From JAJFTV01 sp036825755 (GTDB lineage Bacteria; Chloroflexota; Anaerolineae; Anaerolineales; Anaerolineaceae): a DNA stretch of 33,135 bases. Below are positions 9,201-16,184 of the stretch, piece after piece; position 1 is the first letter of the stretch; every line of letters begins with the position of its first letter. A program made the position numbers and the translations under genes. The notes below the pieces were generated by a model that searched no databases, had not been told where the DNA came from, and saw only the letters and a program-made list of their open reading frames with translations. The stretch is taken from positions 1-33,135 of the forward strand of contig DAISXR010000031.1 of assembly GCA_036825755.1 (NCBI GenBank), given 5' to 3'.

Positions 9201-10088
9201 GCCAAAGGTGAAGGGTTTGGCATCATGCTGGCGAAAGAGGCCATGAATACCTATGCCTTCCAGGAAAAACGGATGGAGATCATCAACGGCATCGGGCAGC
9301 AGGTAGCACTGGCGATTCAGAACGATAAATATACCCGGAACCTGGTGGAAACTCAGCGCATGGAACAGGAGATGGAACTGGCCCGTCAGAGCCAGCGCAC
9401 CTTCCTGCCCAGCGAACTGCCGCGCCTGTTCCGCTGGGATCTTGCCGCGCGCTGGACGCCTGCGCGGCAGGTGGGCGGTGACTTTTACGATATCATCCAA
9501 CTGGATAAAGATCATGTGGGGCTGGTGATCGCCGATGTGGCTGATAAAGGCATGGCTGCTGCCCTTTACATGACCGTGACACGCACGCTGATCCGCGCCT
9601 ATTCACAAGGTGAACCCTCGCCCGCGCAGGTGCTCGAAAAAGTGAACAATCTGCTCCTGCCGGATTCGCAGGACGGGTTGTTTGTGACCGCCGTGTATGC
9701 CATTCTCAACAAGCGCACCAACAAGCTGGTATATTCGAATGCCGGACATAACCTGCCGCTCATCTTCCGGCATGCCGATAATAAAATCACCCCCCTGAAG
9801 AAGGGCGGCATGTCACTGGGCGTGATGGAAAATATTCAGCTAATCGATCATGAAGTTGCCATTTTACCGAGCGATATCCTGCTGCTGTATACCGACGGCG
9901 TCACCGAGGCCTTCAATGCGGCCGGGCAGGTGTACGGAATCGAACGTTTCCAGCAATTCATCATTGAAGAACATGAACTCCCTGCAGAAGAATTCCTCAA
10001 GCGGCTGGAATCCACATTAAAGAGCTTTTCCGCCGGCATACCCGCTTCGGATGACATTACCGTGGTGTGCCTGAAACGGCAGAGTTAA
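6264..10088 (+). CDS. multi-GAF sensor PP2C-type (SpoIIE) serine phosphatase
   Basis: This is a 1274-residue soluble protein. The ATG at 6264 is preferred because AGGGAG lies 8 nt upstream; a GTG at 6255 overlaps the previous stop but lacks a site. A GAF-like N-terminal region (about 40-165) is followed by five GAF units (about 170-335, 340-495, 505-665, 675-835, 850-1015). Each begins with a helix of the VSEQIANMTDLDDL type and most end with AIxNAxLYxD-like helices. A short coiled-coil linker (MEQEMELARQSQRTFLP) then leads to the SpoIIE phosphatase. Its metal ligands are visible in GGDFYD, DVADKG, YTDGVTE and DDITVV near 1070, 1090, 1208 and 1262. It should dephosphorylate the upstream STAS protein in response to ligand or redox cues sensed by GAF units. 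No membrane segment or response-regulator domain is seen. Ligands are unknown. Confidence 0.93.
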   Translation: MVQHPGIAIEPEWKQYLHLGEQILNLPAVKQRFEFVEEIISKKLNCTAKLWPVEPLYPLPSEEDIQSIPSSRAPEIVMKSYQSRQIMFRLDGSNEILPFSEPCEAKAIAYPIVAKDMLMAVLYTEREEGVFCPDDWGFLDGFLSMAALSLEVARQVSLKNWRASQLALVQSVSEQIANMTDLDDLCLKVTDLIHQLFEFYYVAIYIRQDDTNTVSLKGMQHNSQCNDFEPATEILPGRGIIGTVFETGEELQAADVQHEPRYRYIDCLPETRSELALPLKTEDVIYGVLDLQSDRLNGFHENDVVVLRALANNIALAIESAHFYNDLQQRVKQVETITQVSHALTSVLDLDKLTRMVTQLIHNRFGYPFVHLFTIHPVQHKILFATGVGERSEAMRAHEVAYDMDSPTGIIPWVARYGQTYCANDISIDPLYTRPDDIPHASQAELTIPLMFAGEVLGVLDLQSEKKNAFKENDIELLEALASSMAIALRNAFLYRSDKWRVQVADSFREVSELISANKPLNEVLEIILLKLEQNLPCDGSALWLATDSEEDGSPRTLELAAARSVDSERIVASFNDPAVREWLESAMDEPHPSIRNPGDPLGPLGVAMGFPKDYSSIAAPLRAGNKPLGIMALAHHTPGRYGNEAYDMTSTFASYAAVAIQNARLFEEAQSQAWVSTVLLQVAEAIQSAETIDELLTTMVRLPPLLIGVRMSAIFLWADDSQSFELKNWYGLKQDPERMQYHPEDTPAFASLESTHTSVYIEDPLGELNFPEEIIPDGTGTLVMVPLLSRGNLLGSILIGYRLRPYSSNESEVDQQIQAIMQGISQQTSVALENLRLAENQEEEAYVTAVLLEVAQAVVSQNELNDVLETIVHLMPILIGIDTCVIYSWDKERRVFTPVQAYAGNDEDEIQLIAKEYAEGEFPLLDTTLSSDSLHFSTSCKNILPIDQWLQNAIQPENQLSRETIIPGGSILLSVPLSAKGEGFGIMLAKEAMNTYAFQEKRMEIINGIGQQVALAIQNDKYTRNLVETQRMEQEMELARQSQRTFLPSELPRLFRWDLAARWTPARQVGGDFYDIIQLDKDHVGLVIADVADKGMAAALYMTVTRTLIRAYSQGEPSPAQVLEKVNNLLLPDSQDGLFVTAVYAILNKRTNKLVYSNAGHNLPLIFRHADNKITPLKKGGMSLGVMENIQLIDHEVAILPSDILLLYTDGVTEAFNAAGQVYGIERFQQFIIEEHELPAEEFLKRLESTLKSFSAGIPASDDITVVCLKRQS

Positions 10089-10094
10089 TTTCTT

Positions 10095-10475
10095 CTACTC
10101 TTCGGGGAAAATTAACGCCCACCATACCTGCCACTGTTCTGCCGGAACGGGGGTGCTTACCTGTGTTGGAATGGTTGTGGGGGTAGCCTCGCCAGACCCA
10201 AGCGGCACAACGCGCACATCCCCATCCTGCCCGGCATTCAGATCTACCCGGGCAAACTGTTCCACCATCGCTTCAGATCTGGCATAGTCCAGCTCACCTT
10301 CAAGCGCCTGCTGGGTTTGTTTCAACTGCACCACGCTTTCTTCTACAATATTGCGTTGAATTTCAATTTCATGCAGTTGTTTGAGACGCGACTGGTAATC
10401 AAGCAGCATCAACACAGCCAGGATAATCCCGGCAACAAGCAGAATTTGTTTTGCGTGGGTTCGGATGGTTTCCAT
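10095..10475 (-). CDS. FtsB/DivIC-like septum formation initiator protein
   Basis: The 126-residue protein has a short cytoplasmic N-terminus, one membrane helix at about 10-26 (ILLVAGIILAVLMLLDY), then a coiled coil to about residue 70 (RLKQLHEIEIQRNIVEESVV and on). The next stretch (LDYARSEAMVEQFARVDL) fits the FtsB/DivIC pattern. Proteins of this fold join FtsL and FtsQ at the division site. The outer tail is unusual: a Thr/Pro-rich linker followed by a Trp-rich end (QWQVWWALIF). Its stop is only 6 bp from the convergent phosphatase stop. The tRNA-Leu gene is upstream on the same strand, separated by a terminator. Assignment rests on topology and weak motif similarity rather than a strict signature. 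Confidence 0.75.
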   Translation of the reverse strand: METIRTHAKQILLVAGIILAVLMLLDYQSRLKQLHEIEIQRNIVEESVVQLKQTQQALEGELDYARSEAMVEQFARVDLNAGQDGDVRVVPLGSGEATPTTIPTQVSTPVPAEQWQVWWALIFPEE

Positions 10476-10537
10476 AGCAGTATCTTACGCCAATGGGATG
10501 CAACTTTCAAGCCAGAAAAAAACGAGCCCGGGGAATC

Positions 10538-10558
10538 AAAAAACTCCCGAAGGGAGTT
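10538..10558 (-). terminator. Rho-independent terminator after tRNA-Leu
   Basis: On the minus strand the stem AACTCCC, loop TTC, GGGAGTT runs into a T-rich stretch (complement of the A run at 10538-10543). It sits 10 bp past the tRNA 3' end. Confidence 0.8.
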
Positions 10559-10567
10559 CTTGTTCTG

Positions 10568-10652
10568 TGCCGAAGGAGGGATTTGAACCCTCACGAGCGC
10601 AATGCTCACTAAGCCCTGAACCTAGCGTGTCTGCCAGTTCCACCACTTCGGC
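10568..10652 (-). tRNA. tRNA-Leu (anticodon CAG)
   Basis: Read on the minus strand, the acceptor stem GCCGAAG/CTTCGGC encloses a class II tRNA. The anticodon arm is CTAGG-TTCAGGG-CTTAG, giving anticodon CAG. The long variable arm has a GAGC/GCTC stem, and the T arm is GAGGG-TTCAAAT-CCCTC. The discriminator base is A and the 3' CCA is not encoded (CAG follows), so it must be added by a nucleotidyltransferase. The CAG anticodon with the long variable arm identifies leucine. Confidence 0.96.
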
Positions 10653-10741
10653 TTGCACAGATAAGCTATTTTACCGGATTTCAGGCGCTTGTCAACCTTT
10701 TTGAGGCCTCATTTTAGGGTCAATATCCGGCATTCCTGTAC

Positions 10742-12010
10742 TCAAACGATCTCACCAAACATATTATCCTTCTCAATCCGAGCGATTCTCACCCGGTCAA
10801 TCCGGTTCCAGCGATCCACGGGCGACGTACTCACTACCTTCAGATAATTATCGCTCAACCCCCTTAATTGCCACATTCCATCTCCGGTCTGTTTCGAGCT
10901 CTCCCACAGCACCTGCAATTCCGAGCCAATAAATGACTGCCGGTATTCACGCCCCTGCTCCGCCAGCACAGCCCGCAGCCGCTGGGATCGACGTTTCAAT
11001 TCCTGGTCGGGTACCCGGCCGGGCAGCAGCGCCGCCGGTGTGCCCGGGCGCGGTGAGTAGGCAAACACATGCCCGCTCTCAAAGCGCATCTCCTGTATAA
11101 ATTGGAGACTCTCCTCGAAATGCCGCTCTTCTTCGCCGGGAAACCCCACGATAATATCGGTGCTGACGGCCATATTCGGTTCTGCCTGTCGGGCGGTTTG
11201 CACCACCGCTGCAAACTGCTCGCGGTTGGTCAGCCTGCCCATACGTTTGAGTATCGCATCCGACCCCGATTGCAATGGCAGGTGAATGTGCCGGCACATG
11301 CGTGGATCTTCCCACAATTGAAAGAAACGTTCGTCCAGGTTCCACGGCTCCAGCGATGACAAACGCAACCGTTCGATGCTGGTTTTCTGTAAAATGGTCT
11401 GCACCAGGTCTGCCAGACGCAGTTTCGGTTGAAAATCCATCCCCCATGAACTGAGGTTGACTCCGGTCAGCACCGCTTCTCTGGCTCCGCCCTCCGCAGC
11501 CCAATGAATATCCTGCAATACTTCTTCCGCCGTGCGACTGTGCGCCTTGCCACGGGCAATTCGGGTGATGCAGAAGGTACAGTGATTATCACAGCCATCT
11601 TGCACCTTGATAAACGCCCGCGTCCGGAAACGCTCACCGGGCAACGGTGAGCGTCCGGTGATGGCCGGGTGCAGCGCCTGTTCAGCAGGAAACAAAAGCC
11701 CGATACCAGATTTTTCCTGGTTGCCCACCACCTGAACACGGTTGGAAAGCCCGGTGATCTCCCCCGGTTCCAGTTCCGCCCAGCAGCCGGTAGCAATCAC
11801 CTGTACGCCCTCCCGTTCCGCGGCATGCCGGATCAAATGCCTTGAATCCGCCACGGCCTTGCCGGTCACGGCGCAGGTATTGATGACCACGATTTGCGCA
11901 TCTTCCACACGGGTTACCAGTTCGTGCCCCTGGTTGCGGAACTGGGCGGCGATCCCCTCAATTTCACTCTGGTTCAGCCGGCATCCGACCGAATCAACAT
12001 ATACTCTCAT
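10742..12010 (-). CDS. mtaB: tRNA (N6-threonylcarbamoyladenosine(37)-C2)-methylthiotransferase
   Basis: MtaB is a radical-SAM enzyme that converts t6A37 to ms2t6A37 in tRNAs reading ANN codons. The 422-residue protein has the UPF0004 domain with three cluster cysteines (SVGCRLNQSE, NTCAVTGKAV, TGCWAELEP). Next come the radical SAM CxxxCxxC motif (DGCDNHCTFC, near residue 140) and a C-terminal TRAM-like region from about 360. The GCRLNQSE start is typical of MtaB rather than MiaB or RimO. It is read on the same strand as the upstream lipoprotein gene but separated by 131 bp containing two large inverted repeats, one of which ends 16 bp before the ATG. Confidence 0.94.
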   Translation of the reverse strand: MRVYVDSVGCRLNQSEIEGIAAQFRNQGHELVTRVEDAQIVVINTCAVTGKAVADSRHLIRHAAEREGVQVIATGCWAELEPGEITGLSNRVQVVGNQEKSGIGLLFPAEQALHPAITGRSPLPGERFRTRAFIKVQDGCDNHCTFCITRIARGKAHSRTAEEVLQDIHWAAEGGAREAVLTGVNLSSWGMDFQPKLRLADLVQTILQKTSIERLRLSSLEPWNLDERFFQLWEDPRMCRHIHLPLQSGSDAILKRMGRLTNREQFAAVVQTARQAEPNMAVSTDIIVGFPGEEERHFEESLQFIQEMRFESGHVFAYSPRPGTPAALLPGRVPDQELKRRSQRLRAVLAEQGREYRQSFIGSELQVLWESSKQTGDGMWQLRGLSDNYLKVVSTSPVDRWNRIDRVRIARIEKDNMFGEIV

Positions 12011-12026
12011 CCATCATCCAAATTCT

Positions 12027-12080
12027 AGTGTTCCGTCCAATATGATTCTGAAATATAAGATTTACACTGGGCGGAACACT
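12027..12080. repeat. long-armed inverted repeat 1 in the mtaB leader
   Basis: AGTGTTCCGTCC (12027-12038) and GGGCGGAACACT (12069-12080) are complementary over 12 positions with one G-T wobble, around a 30-nt centre. On the minus strand this would be a hairpin ending 16 nt upstream of the mtaB ATG. It has no T run and is not a classical terminator. Confidence 0.65.
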
Positions 12081-12085
12081 TAAAT

Positions 12086-12139
12086 CTTTGTCCAGGCATG
12101 TGACCTGTGAAATCACTTCCAGTATGAGTCTGGACAAAG
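12086..12139. repeat. long-armed inverted repeat 2, beside the lipoprotein stop
   Basis: CTTTGTCCAG (12086-12095) and CTGGACAAAG (12130-12139) form a perfect 10-bp inverted repeat around 34 nt. It begins 2 bp past the stop of the lipoprotein gene on the minus strand. It is followed by a short weak AT stretch, so it could be a poor terminator. Confidence 0.6.
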
Positions 12140-12141
12140 CA

Positions 12142-12801
12142 CTACGGCTGGCTGACCTGAAAATCGGTAAACAGGATATCCACACCCTTCTCGGTATTGC
12201 TGCCGGCGGTCAACCCCACCTTGCCGTGATCCAGGTCGGTATCAAAAGCCGATGCCAGCAGCACATCATTGACCGACAGCGTCAGGCTGGAGCCCAGACA
12301 GACTGCCTGAAGATGGTTGACCCCGCCGGTTCCCTGTGTGATCACATCCGTAAACCGGAGCTGGTCACTGCTGATCAAATAAGGCTGTCCATCCAGTACC
12401 TTGACGATCCCATAATAGCCGTCGCTGCTGATCATGAACTGATAATAATTCTTTTCATCCTGATACCGGCACAGAACCCCAAAACGGTTGTCATCCGGGC
12501 CGTTGATCTTGGTGACATCCACATCAATGGTGGTATCCAGAAAATATTCATCCACGATGGACCAGTAATCATAGCCGGTCTGGTTGATAAAAAACCGCAG
12601 TCCCCCGGTACTGTAATCAACAATGGAGCTGTCATCACTCCAGGTATCCCACGAACCTCTGGCCGAGAAATCATCCGAATACAACACCTCGCCGGACGCT
12701 GGCGGATCGGTTACATAGCGGATCTGCGAAGACAGCCCGCAGGCAGACGCGGTCATCATCATCCATATCATCATGAGAAAAATCGGTATGACTCTTTTCA
12801 T
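12142..12801 (-). CDS. predicted lipoprotein with a concanavalin-like jelly-roll domain
   Basis: This 219-residue protein opens with a lipoprotein signal peptide (MKRVIPIFLMMIWMMMTASA) with the lipidated Cys at residue 21. The mature part has alternating strands with patterns common in LamG/DUF1080-like carbohydrate-binding or glucanase-like folds: VLYSDDFSARGSWDTW, FGVLCRYQDEKNYYQFMIS, and a VGLTAGSN turn near the end. No catalytic residues can be named. It starts 17 bp after the TPR gene with a GGCGAGG site right before the ATG, so it belongs to the proC-TPR operon. The likely location is the outer face of the cytoplasmic membrane. The fold call is tentative and the function unknown. Confidence 0.75.
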   Translation of the reverse strand: MKRVIPIFLMMIWMMMTASACGLSSQIRYVTDPPASGEVLYSDDFSARGSWDTWSDDSSIVDYSTGGLRFFINQTGYDYWSIVDEYFLDTTIDVDVTKINGPDDNRFGVLCRYQDEKNYYQFMISSDGYYGIVKVLDGQPYLISSDQLRFTDVITQGTGGVNHLQAVCLGSSLTLSVNDVLLASAFDTDLDHGKVGLTAGSNTEKGVDILFTDFQVSQP

Positions 12802-12818
12802 CCTCGCCAGCCTTTCTC

Positions 12819-14261
12819 TCAGGGTGTTTCCGGTGCACCGTCCGGGAAGTATTTTTCCATCAGACGCACGGCCATTTTAGCAGTTTCAGATTGCGATGAA
12901 GTCTGGTTGAGCACTGCGTTAAGGTGATTGTAAGCCTGAACGGGTTTCGAATCCATCAAATATACCTGGGCCAGGGTCAGGTGCGTATCCGCATTCCCCG
13001 AGTCCAGCTTCAGGGCGCGGGTCAGGTATCGTTCAGCGCTGAGTGTATCTTGCAGGTTGAGCATCACCGCGCCCATGATGCTCAACGCGTCGGCGCTCTC
13101 CTGAGAAAGCCGCAGATATTCACGCGCTGCCGGCAGACCCAGAGTTCGGATTTCATAGTTATTCTCCAGACAGAAGGCAACCAACGCTCTGCGCCACTGC
13201 GGGTTCTGCGGTTCGGCTTCGATGGCCTGCGTGATATACGTTAGCGCCGTGTCCAGATCACCCCCATCGGCGGTGATATTGCCCATCTCGATCAACCAGA
13301 TGTATTCACCAGGCCGCGAATCTGCGATTTCCTGCATGATTTGCAGGGCCAGTTCCGGCTTGTTCTGGCGCTGCCAGTACATGGCGGTGAGCGTTTTTAC
13401 GCCGATCGAATCGGGTGAGAGTTCGTTGGCGGTTTCAATCGCCTTTAATGCCGGTTTACCAAGCTGCTGCAGGCTTTCTGCCAGGAAAGCCCATGCATCG
13501 CCATACTCGGGGTCCAGATCTACGGCTTTCTGAAAAGCCTGGTTGGCAATGGCCCATTCGCCCAAATTGCCTAAAGTTCGTCCGACCATCACCAGACGAT
13601 AACGTTCATCGGCTTCCTGCATACTGGCTAGAACATCCAGAACCTCATCCACCGGTTCCGCCAGGGAGCTGTCAAGGGATTTGGCCAGACTTAAGAAGCT
13701 CACCGCCTGCAACGGGTCGTAGACTGACTGAAGCAGGCCCAGTCGGTACACAGCGCGTGAGTTATCCGGGTCGTTTACGACCCACTGGCTGTACACCGCT
13801 GTTTGATCTTCCACCAACCCGGCTGCGGCCAGTTTTTCGGTCACATCCTCGTAAAAAGCCGAATCGATAGCAGGGTCCTGCAGTAGAGAGGTCCATATTT
13901 CCATGGCTTGCGGATAAGCGCCGGTCTGGTAATATGCATTCCCCAGCGCGACCTGTCCCGTTTCGGAAAGCTGCTCCCGGTCCAGTGCCCCCTGCAGAGC
14001 CAGTGCTGCCTGGGGGTCATCACCGCCCTCATAAAATAACAGCCCGGCTTTTTCAAGCAATCCTTCACGCCAGGGTTGAGCTTCAGCGGCGGCAGCATAA
14101 TGTTCGGCCGCTTCCAGGCTGTTACCGGCCTGCTCGGCTTTACGGCCTGCCTTCAAATTGGTCTGCAGCAAATCGGGCAGCGGCTGTAACTGTAAAACGA
14201 CTGCCACTACACAGGGCAGCGCAATTCTCGCCAGAACAGACAGCCAATCACTCGATTGCAT
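12819..14261 (-). CDS. membrane-anchored TPR-repeat protein
   Basis: The 480-residue protein has an N-terminal hydrophobic segment (about 8-25, LSVLARIALPCVVAVVLQLQ) acting as signal or anchor. The rest is a run of tetratricopeptide repeats, several clear: LGNLGEWAIANQAFQKAVDL near 235, LDTALTYITQAIEAEPQNPQ near 345, and TLSAERYLTRALKLDSGNAD near 415. TPR proteins are scaffolds; no enzyme domain is seen. It lies between proC (36 bp upstream) and the lipoprotein gene (17 bp downstream), and the latter pairing suggests a shared extracytoplasmic role. The ATG at 14261 is supported by an AAGGT site. Specific function is unknown. Confidence 0.85.
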   Translation of the reverse strand: MQSSDWLSVLARIALPCVVAVVLQLQPLPDLLQTNLKAGRKAEQAGNSLEAAEHYAAAAEAQPWREGLLEKAGLLFYEGGDDPQAALALQGALDREQLSETGQVALGNAYYQTGAYPQAMEIWTSLLQDPAIDSAFYEDVTEKLAAAGLVEDQTAVYSQWVVNDPDNSRAVYRLGLLQSVYDPLQAVSFLSLAKSLDSSLAEPVDEVLDVLASMQEADERYRLVMVGRTLGNLGEWAIANQAFQKAVDLDPEYGDAWAFLAESLQQLGKPALKAIETANELSPDSIGVKTLTAMYWQRQNKPELALQIMQEIADSRPGEYIWLIEMGNITADGGDLDTALTYITQAIEAEPQNPQWRRALVAFCLENNYEIRTLGLPAAREYLRLSQESADALSIMGAVMLNLQDTLSAERYLTRALKLDSGNADTHLTLAQVYLMDSKPVQAYNHLNAVLNQTSSQSETAKMAVRLMEKYFPDGAPETP

Positions 14262-14297
14262 GGTTTGACCTTTTCAACGCCTGCCGTCAGATGCGAA

Positions 14298-15131
14298 TTA
14301 TGATCCGTTTTCCGGCGGCTGGCTCTTCCGTCCACGCCCTAATTCCAGAGAGCGCTCGTAGGCAGCCCAGATGGCGCGCGAAATGGCGGTGCGGAAACCC
14401 GCTTTTTCCAGATAATACAACGCCGCCGCGGTGGTACCGCCCGGTGAGGTGACCTCGTTGCGAAGCTCGGCCGGGTGCGCTTTCTTGGAATCATAGTACT
14501 CCACCGAGCCGCGCATGGTCTGGATCACCAGTTTTTCGGCAATCCGGCGCGGAAAACCCATATGCACACCCGCGTCGATCATGGCTTCCATGAACATGAA
14601 TGCATAAGCGGGGCCAGTTCCGGAAAGAGCCGTTGCCATATCCAGATAGACCTCATCATCCATAAAGACATCCGGCCCCAGCGAGGTCAGGATCTCATGC
14701 GCGTTTTGTTTTTGTTCATCGGTTACGGTCGCGGAAGCGGTCCACACGGAAATCCCCTCACCAATCTGGGCCGGGGTATTCGGCATCACACGGATGATGC
14801 TGGCATGCGCGAACCCATCCTGTAAGTATTGAAGAGGGATACCCGCCACGATGGAGAGTACCAGCGTTCGGTCCGGGATGTTGCCATGCAGATCGGAGAT
14901 CACCTTATCGACGTGCTGCGGTTTGACTGCCAGAATGAGCACATCGGCAGTTGAAACAGCCTCGACATTTCTCGCGGCGGTACGGATACCGTATTTTTCT
15001 TCCAGAGCCTGCCGGCGTTCCTTGAGCGGATCGCTGGCCACGATTTGTTTTGCATCCGCGAGTTTATTCCTCAGCAAACCGGCGATGAACGCCTCTCCCA
15101 TTACACCTGAACCGATCAATGCAATTTCCAT
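14298..15131 (-). CDS. proC: pyrroline-5-carboxylate reductase
   Basis: ProC makes proline by reducing pyrroline-5-carboxylate with NAD(P)H in the cytosol. The 277-residue protein starts MEIALIGSGVMGEAFIAGLL with the GxGxMG nucleotide-binding motif. VLILAVKPQ, VRVMPNTPAQIGEG, ALSGTGPAYAF near 170 and EVTSPGGTTAAAL near 225 are all family hallmarks. The ATG has an AAGGA site. It follows the methyltransferase gene by 21 bp and precedes the TPR gene by 36 bp, so all are probably on one transcript. Confidence 0.97.
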   Translation of the reverse strand: MEIALIGSGVMGEAFIAGLLRNKLADAKQIVASDPLKERRQALEEKYGIRTAARNVEAVSTADVLILAVKPQHVDKVISDLHGNIPDRTLVLSIVAGIPLQYLQDGFAHASIIRVMPNTPAQIGEGISVWTASATVTDEQKQNAHEILTSLGPDVFMDDEVYLDMATALSGTGPAYAFMFMEAMIDAGVHMGFPRRIAEKLVIQTMRGSVEYYDSKKAHPAELRNEVTSPGGTTAAALYYLEKAGFRTAISRAIWAAYERSLELGRGRKSQPPENGS

Positions 15132-15152
15132 GATTTCCTTCCAAACCTTGTT

Positions 15153-16118
15153 TTATTTGGTGCTGCTCCAACGGGTAAAAATTGCCGTACTTAACAACCG
15201 GCCGGCGCTCTGTTCTTCGAGCACCAGTTCACCGGATTCTGTCGTTCCGCTCCAGGGCTGCATCAGTTCCGAGATAGCATTATACAATGTAATCGAAGAT
15301 GCTTTTACCGCATAAGCCGTCAGGATTAAAAAGAGCGGTTGGTCGGTCAGAATATCCTTGCAGGCTTGCAGCAGAGATGAGATCAGATCGTAGAACTCCC
15401 ATACCTCGCCCTGCGGTCCACGCCCAAATTTGGGTGGGTCCAGCATGATGCCGTCATAGCGGGAATCCCGCCGGGCTTCGCGTTTGACAAACTTGAGCGC
15501 GTCATCCTTAATCCAGCGGATCGGTTTCGCGTCCAGACCTGAGAGGCTCTGGTTCTCACGCCCCCACTGGATCACCCGAGGGGCGGCGTCCAGATGGGTC
15601 ACCTGAGCGCCGGCGTGCGCCGCTGCCAGACTGGCTGCCCCGGTGTAGCCGAACAGATTCAGCACCTTCACCGGACGATTAGCCTGTTTGATTTTCTCTT
15701 CCAGCCAATCCCAATGCGAAGCCTGTTCGGGGAAGATGCCCACATGCCGGGATGCGCTCGGTTGCACCCAGAAGCGCAAATCCTGATATTCCACCTTCCA
15801 GCGTTCCGGCAGTTTGCTCCTGGTTTTCCAGTGCCCGCCGTGCGTCTCGGACCCCGATTCAAAAACAGCGGCCGCGCGGTCCCACTCCGTTTTGGGCAGG
15901 GCGGGGTTCCAGAAGGCTTCGGGCTCCGGGCGGATCAGTGTGTAAGGACCGTATTTCTCCAGCTTTTGCCCGCCGCCGCTGTCAAGCAGCGCATAATCGC
16001 GCCAACCCTGGGGCGCTGAAAGCTGAATACCAGCCGGTCGGGATGATTTCTGAGGAAGGCTGCTTTTCATTATCTTGATATTGTTTACCATTCCAGTCTT
16101 TAATGATTCTGGTTCCAT
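15153..16118 (-). CDS. class I SAM-dependent methyltransferase, RlmI/RlmK-like
   Basis: The 321-residue protein has the SAM-binding motif LNLFGYTGAASLAAAHAGA near residue 150, an acidic THLDAAP strand, DDALKF, and DPPKFGRG near 229. The DPPKF tetrad and order of motifs match the 23S rRNA cytosine/guanine methyltransferase group (RlmI, RlmK), but the N-terminal PUA domain of RlmI is absent. The exact RNA target is therefore uncertain. The start is ambiguous: ATGs at 16118, 16091 and 16070 are all possible, and no strong ribosome site separates them. It heads the minus-strand proC operon and is divergent from the aminotransferase gene across 66 bp. Confidence 0.85.
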   Translation of the reverse strand: MEPESLKTGMVNNIKIMKSSLPQKSSRPAGIQLSAPQGWRDYALLDSGGGQKLEKYGPYTLIRPEPEAFWNPALPKTEWDRAAAVFESGSETHGGHWKTRSKLPERWKVEYQDLRFWVQPSASRHVGIFPEQASHWDWLEEKIKQANRPVKVLNLFGYTGAASLAAAHAGAQVTHLDAAPRVIQWGRENQSLSGLDAKPIRWIKDDALKFVKREARRDSRYDGIMLDPPKFGRGPQGEVWEFYDLISSLLQACKDILTDQPLFLILTAYAVKASSITLYNAISELMQPWSGTTESGELVLEEQSAGRLLSTAIFTRWSSTK

Positions 16119-16130
16119 CTAAAACCCAAT

Positions 16131-16156
16131 TATAATGGTTAGGTTGGCATCCAACC
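16131..16156 (+). promoter_or_regulatory. possible -10 box and palindrome before the aminotransferase gene
   Basis: A perfect TATAAT (16131-16136) is followed by GGTTGG-CAT-CCAACC (16142-16156), a perfect 6-bp inverted repeat that would lie at the transcription start, where a repressor could bind. No clear -35 box is seen, so the promoter call is weak. Confidence 0.4.
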
Positions 16157-16184
16157 AAATAACATTTTCCGGAGAGGCGCGAGT

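Noticed and set aside
8928..9515. A 195-codon open frame on the minus strand
   Set aside because: It is antisense to the GAF-array phosphatase gene and its product shows no recognisable domain.
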